In this document: positions 5,729-7,412 of the stretch, one piece after another
Layout: the number at the start of each line of letters is the position of its first letter
Position numbering within the stretch: the first letter of the stretch is position 1
Origin: Gemmatimonadaceae bacterium
Lineage (GTDB): Bacteria; Gemmatimonadota; Gemmatimonadetes; Gemmatimonadales; Gemmatimonadaceae
Assembly: GCA_025357975.1 (NCBI GenBank)
Contig: JANYKY010000024.1
Location: 1 to 7,412 of the forward strand
Direction: 5' to 3'
Length of the DNA stretch: 7,412 bases
Translations under genes and position numbers: made by a program
Notes under the pieces: model-generated
The model's input: only the letters and a program-made list of their open reading frames with translations
Told to the model about the DNA's origin: nothing
Database searches by the model: none

Positions 5729-7044
5729 GAGGCAGCCACTTCCACGGAGTCATCCTCGTTGATCGTCTCTGGCCTTTCCTTCGGCACGTAGATCAAAATC
5801 GCTCTATTGTCCGGACCCATTCGGTCTCGTGCAAATGCAGTCACCTCCGCAGCCGCGACCGCGGCATAGAGATCGGCTTGCTCGTTTACCAGGTCAGGAT
5901 CGCCGAGCAGGGTTGCAAACATCGACAGGCGATCGGCTCTTTCGCTCGCGGTCTGCATCACCGTGACGATATCTGTCTGAATCAAGGCTACAGCCCGGTC
6001 GACTTCTGCCTCCGACACGCCATCCTTGCGCATCAGATCCACCTCTCTCGTTACTTCCGCTTCAAGCTGTTCTGCGGCGATGTCGGGGCGCGCGGTAACG
6101 TCGATAATGAGAATATCGGCGCCCTTGGCGAGGTCGAATGTAAATGCCGTCGCATCGGCAGCAATCTGCCGGTCTCTTACCAGCGACCGGTACAACCGGC
6201 TTCCTCTGCGCATTCCCAGAATCGCGCCGGCAACGCTGGCTGCGTAATACTCACGGCTCCCGAATACGGGTGAGCGAAATGCCATGTAGATGCGGCACAG
6301 GCTTACATCGTCCTCCACCACAACCCGCCTCGATCTGCCAAACGTGGCTGGCAGGTCCATTTTGTTCAGCGGCGGCCTACCCGATCCCCTTGGTATCGGC
6401 CCGAAATACAGCTCGACGAGCTTCCGAGCCTCGTCTACCTCGAAATCTCCCGCAATCGACAGGACGGCATTGTCCGGCGTGTAATACGTGCGAAAGAATT
6501 GCGCGACATCTTCCAGGGAAGCTTCTGACAGATCTTCCATCGATCCGATCAACGAATGATGAAATGGGTGCCACTCAGGAAATGCCAGCTCCTGCAGCTT
6601 TTCCCAGCATGTTCCGTATGGCTGGTTGTCTACCGACCAGCGTCGCTCGTTTTTCACAACATCGCGCTGTGTGTCGAGTTTTTTCTGGGTCATCGCGGGA
6701 AGCAGGGCACCCATCCGGTCTGATTCGAGCCATAACGCCAGCGCGAGCTGATTCGATGGCACTGTTTCGAAATAGTTGGTGCGTTCTAGCCACGTCGACC
6801 CATTGAGGGTTCCGCCAGCACGCTGAACAAGCTCGAAGTGCTCGTTCGCGGTGACATTCTCGGACCCCTGGAACAGCATGTGTTCGAACAGGTGAGCAAA
6901 GCCGGTGCGGCCGCTCCGCTCATTGGCAGAACCCACGTGATACCACAAATTCACGGCTACTATCGGCGCTGTCTTGTCCTGCGACAGCATGACGAGAAGC
7001 CCATTATCGAGACGAAATTTTTCTACAGGTATTCGCATGCTCAT
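5725..7044 (-). CDS. M16-family zinc metallopeptidase, catalytic subunit
   Basis: A 439-residue M16 (insulinase/mitochondrial processing peptidase-like) enzyme. The inverted zinc motif is complete: H51-L-F-E54-H55 (GFAHLFEHMLFQGS), with the downstream metal ligand E133 in VVKNERR. Typical family segments follow (AGGTLNGSTWLERTNYFETV; FFRTYYTPDNAVLSIAGDF). In the C-terminal half the R-x6-Y pair is incomplete: R290 is kept but the tyrosine position is D297 (VRDRQIAAD). The active site therefore probably needs the partner encoded next. ATG 7044 is chosen because homologues start near VEKFRLDNGL. ATG 7038 is equally plausible, and the frame is open to 7119, which would overlap the divergent hydrolase. 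There is no signal peptide at any of these starts, so a cytoplasmic location is inferred. It is the first gene of the M16-M16-Nudix operon. No ribosome binding site. Confidence 0.94.
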   Translation of the reverse strand: MSMRIPVEKFRLDNGLLVMLSQDKTAPIVAVNLWYHVGSANERSGRTGFAHLFEHMLFQGSENVTANEHFELVQRAGGTLNGSTWLERTNYFETVPSNQLALALWLESDRMGALLPAMTQKKLDTQRDVVKNERRWSVDNQPYGTCWEKLQELAFPEWHPFHHSLIGSMEDLSEASLEDVAQFFRTYYTPDNAVLSIAGDFEVDEARKLVELYFGPIPRGSGRPPLNKMDLPATFGRSRRVVVEDDVSLCRIYMAFRSPVFGSREYYAASVAGAILGMRRGSRLYRSLVRDRQIAADATAFTFDLAKGADILIIDVTARPDIAAEQLEAEVTREVDLMRKDGVSEAEVDRAVALIQTDIVTVMQTASERADRLSMFATLLGDPDLVNEQADLYAAVAAAEVTAFARDRMGPDNRAILIYVPKERPETINEDDSVEVAAS

Positions 7045-7062
7045 GGATGGATGGCGTTCCGC

Positions 7063-7091
7063 ACAGTAACCCAATGAAGCCATGGTCTCAA
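7063..7091 (-). promoter_or_regulatory. Candidate sigma70-type promoter of the M16-M16-Nudix operon
   Basis: On the minus strand TTGAGA (7086-7091, five of six to TTGACA) and TACTGT (7063-7068, four of six to TATAAT) are separated by exactly 17 bases. A start near 7056 would leave a leader of about 12 bases to ATG 7044. The -35 lies inside the first codons of the divergent hydrolase gene, so polymerase bound here would compete with the start of that gene. Inferred from consensus only. Confidence 0.4.
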
Positions 7092-7412
7092 TTGTCCGGA
7101 GCAGGCAGCTGAACATCATTCTTGGTCTGGCAGCGATGCTCCTCGTTGTTGCCGTCGTTTTCGTTGGGCTCGTTTCGGTATTTCAGGAGCGGATCACCTT
7201 CCAGCCACAGGGCCCTCCCTATCCCGAAGTCGATAATTCGCTTCGCGTAGGCTACGTGGCGACCGACGGCCAGCAGTTGACAGGATATGTCATTGGCCGA
7301 CCTCATTCTGACCATGGGCTCGTTCTGGTTTTTCACGGTAATGCTGACATGGCCGCCCGCCAGATCGATTGGGCCAAAGAGGTGACGGCACATACTGGAA
7401 TGGCTGTCATGG
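7082..7412 (+). CDS. Alpha/beta hydrolase (BEM46-like) with N-terminal membrane anchor, 5' part
   Basis: The first 110 codons of a plus-strand gene that runs off the window. Residues 11-34 (NIILGLAAMLLVVAVVFVGL) form a membrane anchor or uncleaved signal after the basic start VRSRQ. Then come ERITFQPQGPPYP, typical of the first strand after the anchor, GYVATDGQQLTGYVI, and the strand plus oxyanion-hole motif VLVFHGNADMAARQIDWAKE, with H85-G86-N87. This HGN motif and layout belong to the BEM46/serine-aminopeptidase-like alpha/beta hydrolases. The nucleophile elbow (GxSxG) would lie beyond the window, so activity cannot be judged. ATG 7082 is the first start after an in-frame TAA at 7067. It faces the M16 gene divergently, 37 bases away. 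No clear ribosome binding site is seen; substrate unknown. Confidence 0.85.
   Translation, partial: MVSIVRSRQLNIILGLAAMLLVVAVVFVGLVSVFQERITFQPQGPPYPEVDNSLRVGYVATDGQQLTGYVIGRPHSDHGLVLVFHGNADMAARQIDWAKEVTAHTGMAVM

Noticed and set aside
5075..5791. 238-residue plus-strand open frame opposite the M16 partner gene
   Set aside because: It is antisense to a well-supported M16 gene, has no recognisable domain and no start signal.
6144..6806. 220-residue plus-strand open frame opposite the catalytic M16 gene
   Set aside because: Low-complexity Pro/Arg/Ser composition typical of an antisense shadow; the minus strand codes a clear M16 peptidase.
7088..7393. Minus-strand open frame opposite the hydrolase
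   Set aside because: The plus strand codes an alpha/beta hydrolase with an HGN motif and membrane anchor; the minus frame has no recognisable features.

Overview
The window comes from a bacterium with a Gram-negative-type envelope. This is suggested by a SPOR-domain protein with a signal peptide, a membrane-anchored zinc-finger anti-sigma factor beside an ECF sigma factor, and fused-style housekeeping genes in tight minus-strand clusters. The gene set and protein style (M16 pair, ECF sigma/anti-sigma, holA, TPR-SPOR, mutS) would fit Gemmatimonadota or a neighbouring environmental phylum. That is an impression from recognition, not a search result, and should be held loosely.

Layout, read in the direction of transcription (right to left for the minus strand). 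At the far right, an alpha/beta hydrolase with an N-terminal membrane anchor starts on the plus strand at 7082 and runs off the window. Divergent from it, only 37 bases away, is a minus-strand operon: a catalytic M16 zinc peptidase (5725-7044), a non-catalytic M16 partner (4379-5728, 4-base overlap) and a Nudix hydrolase of the ADP-ribose pyrophosphatase type (3813-4394, about 16-base overlap). The two M16 proteins carry complementary halves of the M16 active site: the zinc motif HxxEH in one and the R-x6-Y pair in the other. They are therefore best read as the two subunits of one heterodimeric peptidase.

A 262-base intergenic region (3551-3812) follows. It holds the most unusual structure in the window: a roughly 170-base imperfect inverted repeat flanked by perfect 10-base direct repeats (GATCCCTTTG), which looks like a small non-autonomous insertion (MITE-like) with a target-site duplication. 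It sits directly upstream of the second minus-strand cluster.

That cluster is an ECF sigma factor (2912-3550), its likely zinc-finger anti-sigma factor (2309-2836), the DNA polymerase III delta subunit holA (1200-2264), a TPR/SPOR envelope protein (188-1180) and the start of mutS (1-191, cut by the window edge, overlapping the previous stop by 4 bases). The sigma/anti-sigma pair is a stress-response switch. The following genes serve replication clamp loading, septal or peptidoglycan binding and mismatch repair, and may be co-transcribed with it or driven from an internal, possibly leaderless, promoter in front of holA. There is no RNA gene, CRISPR array or complete insertion sequence in the window.
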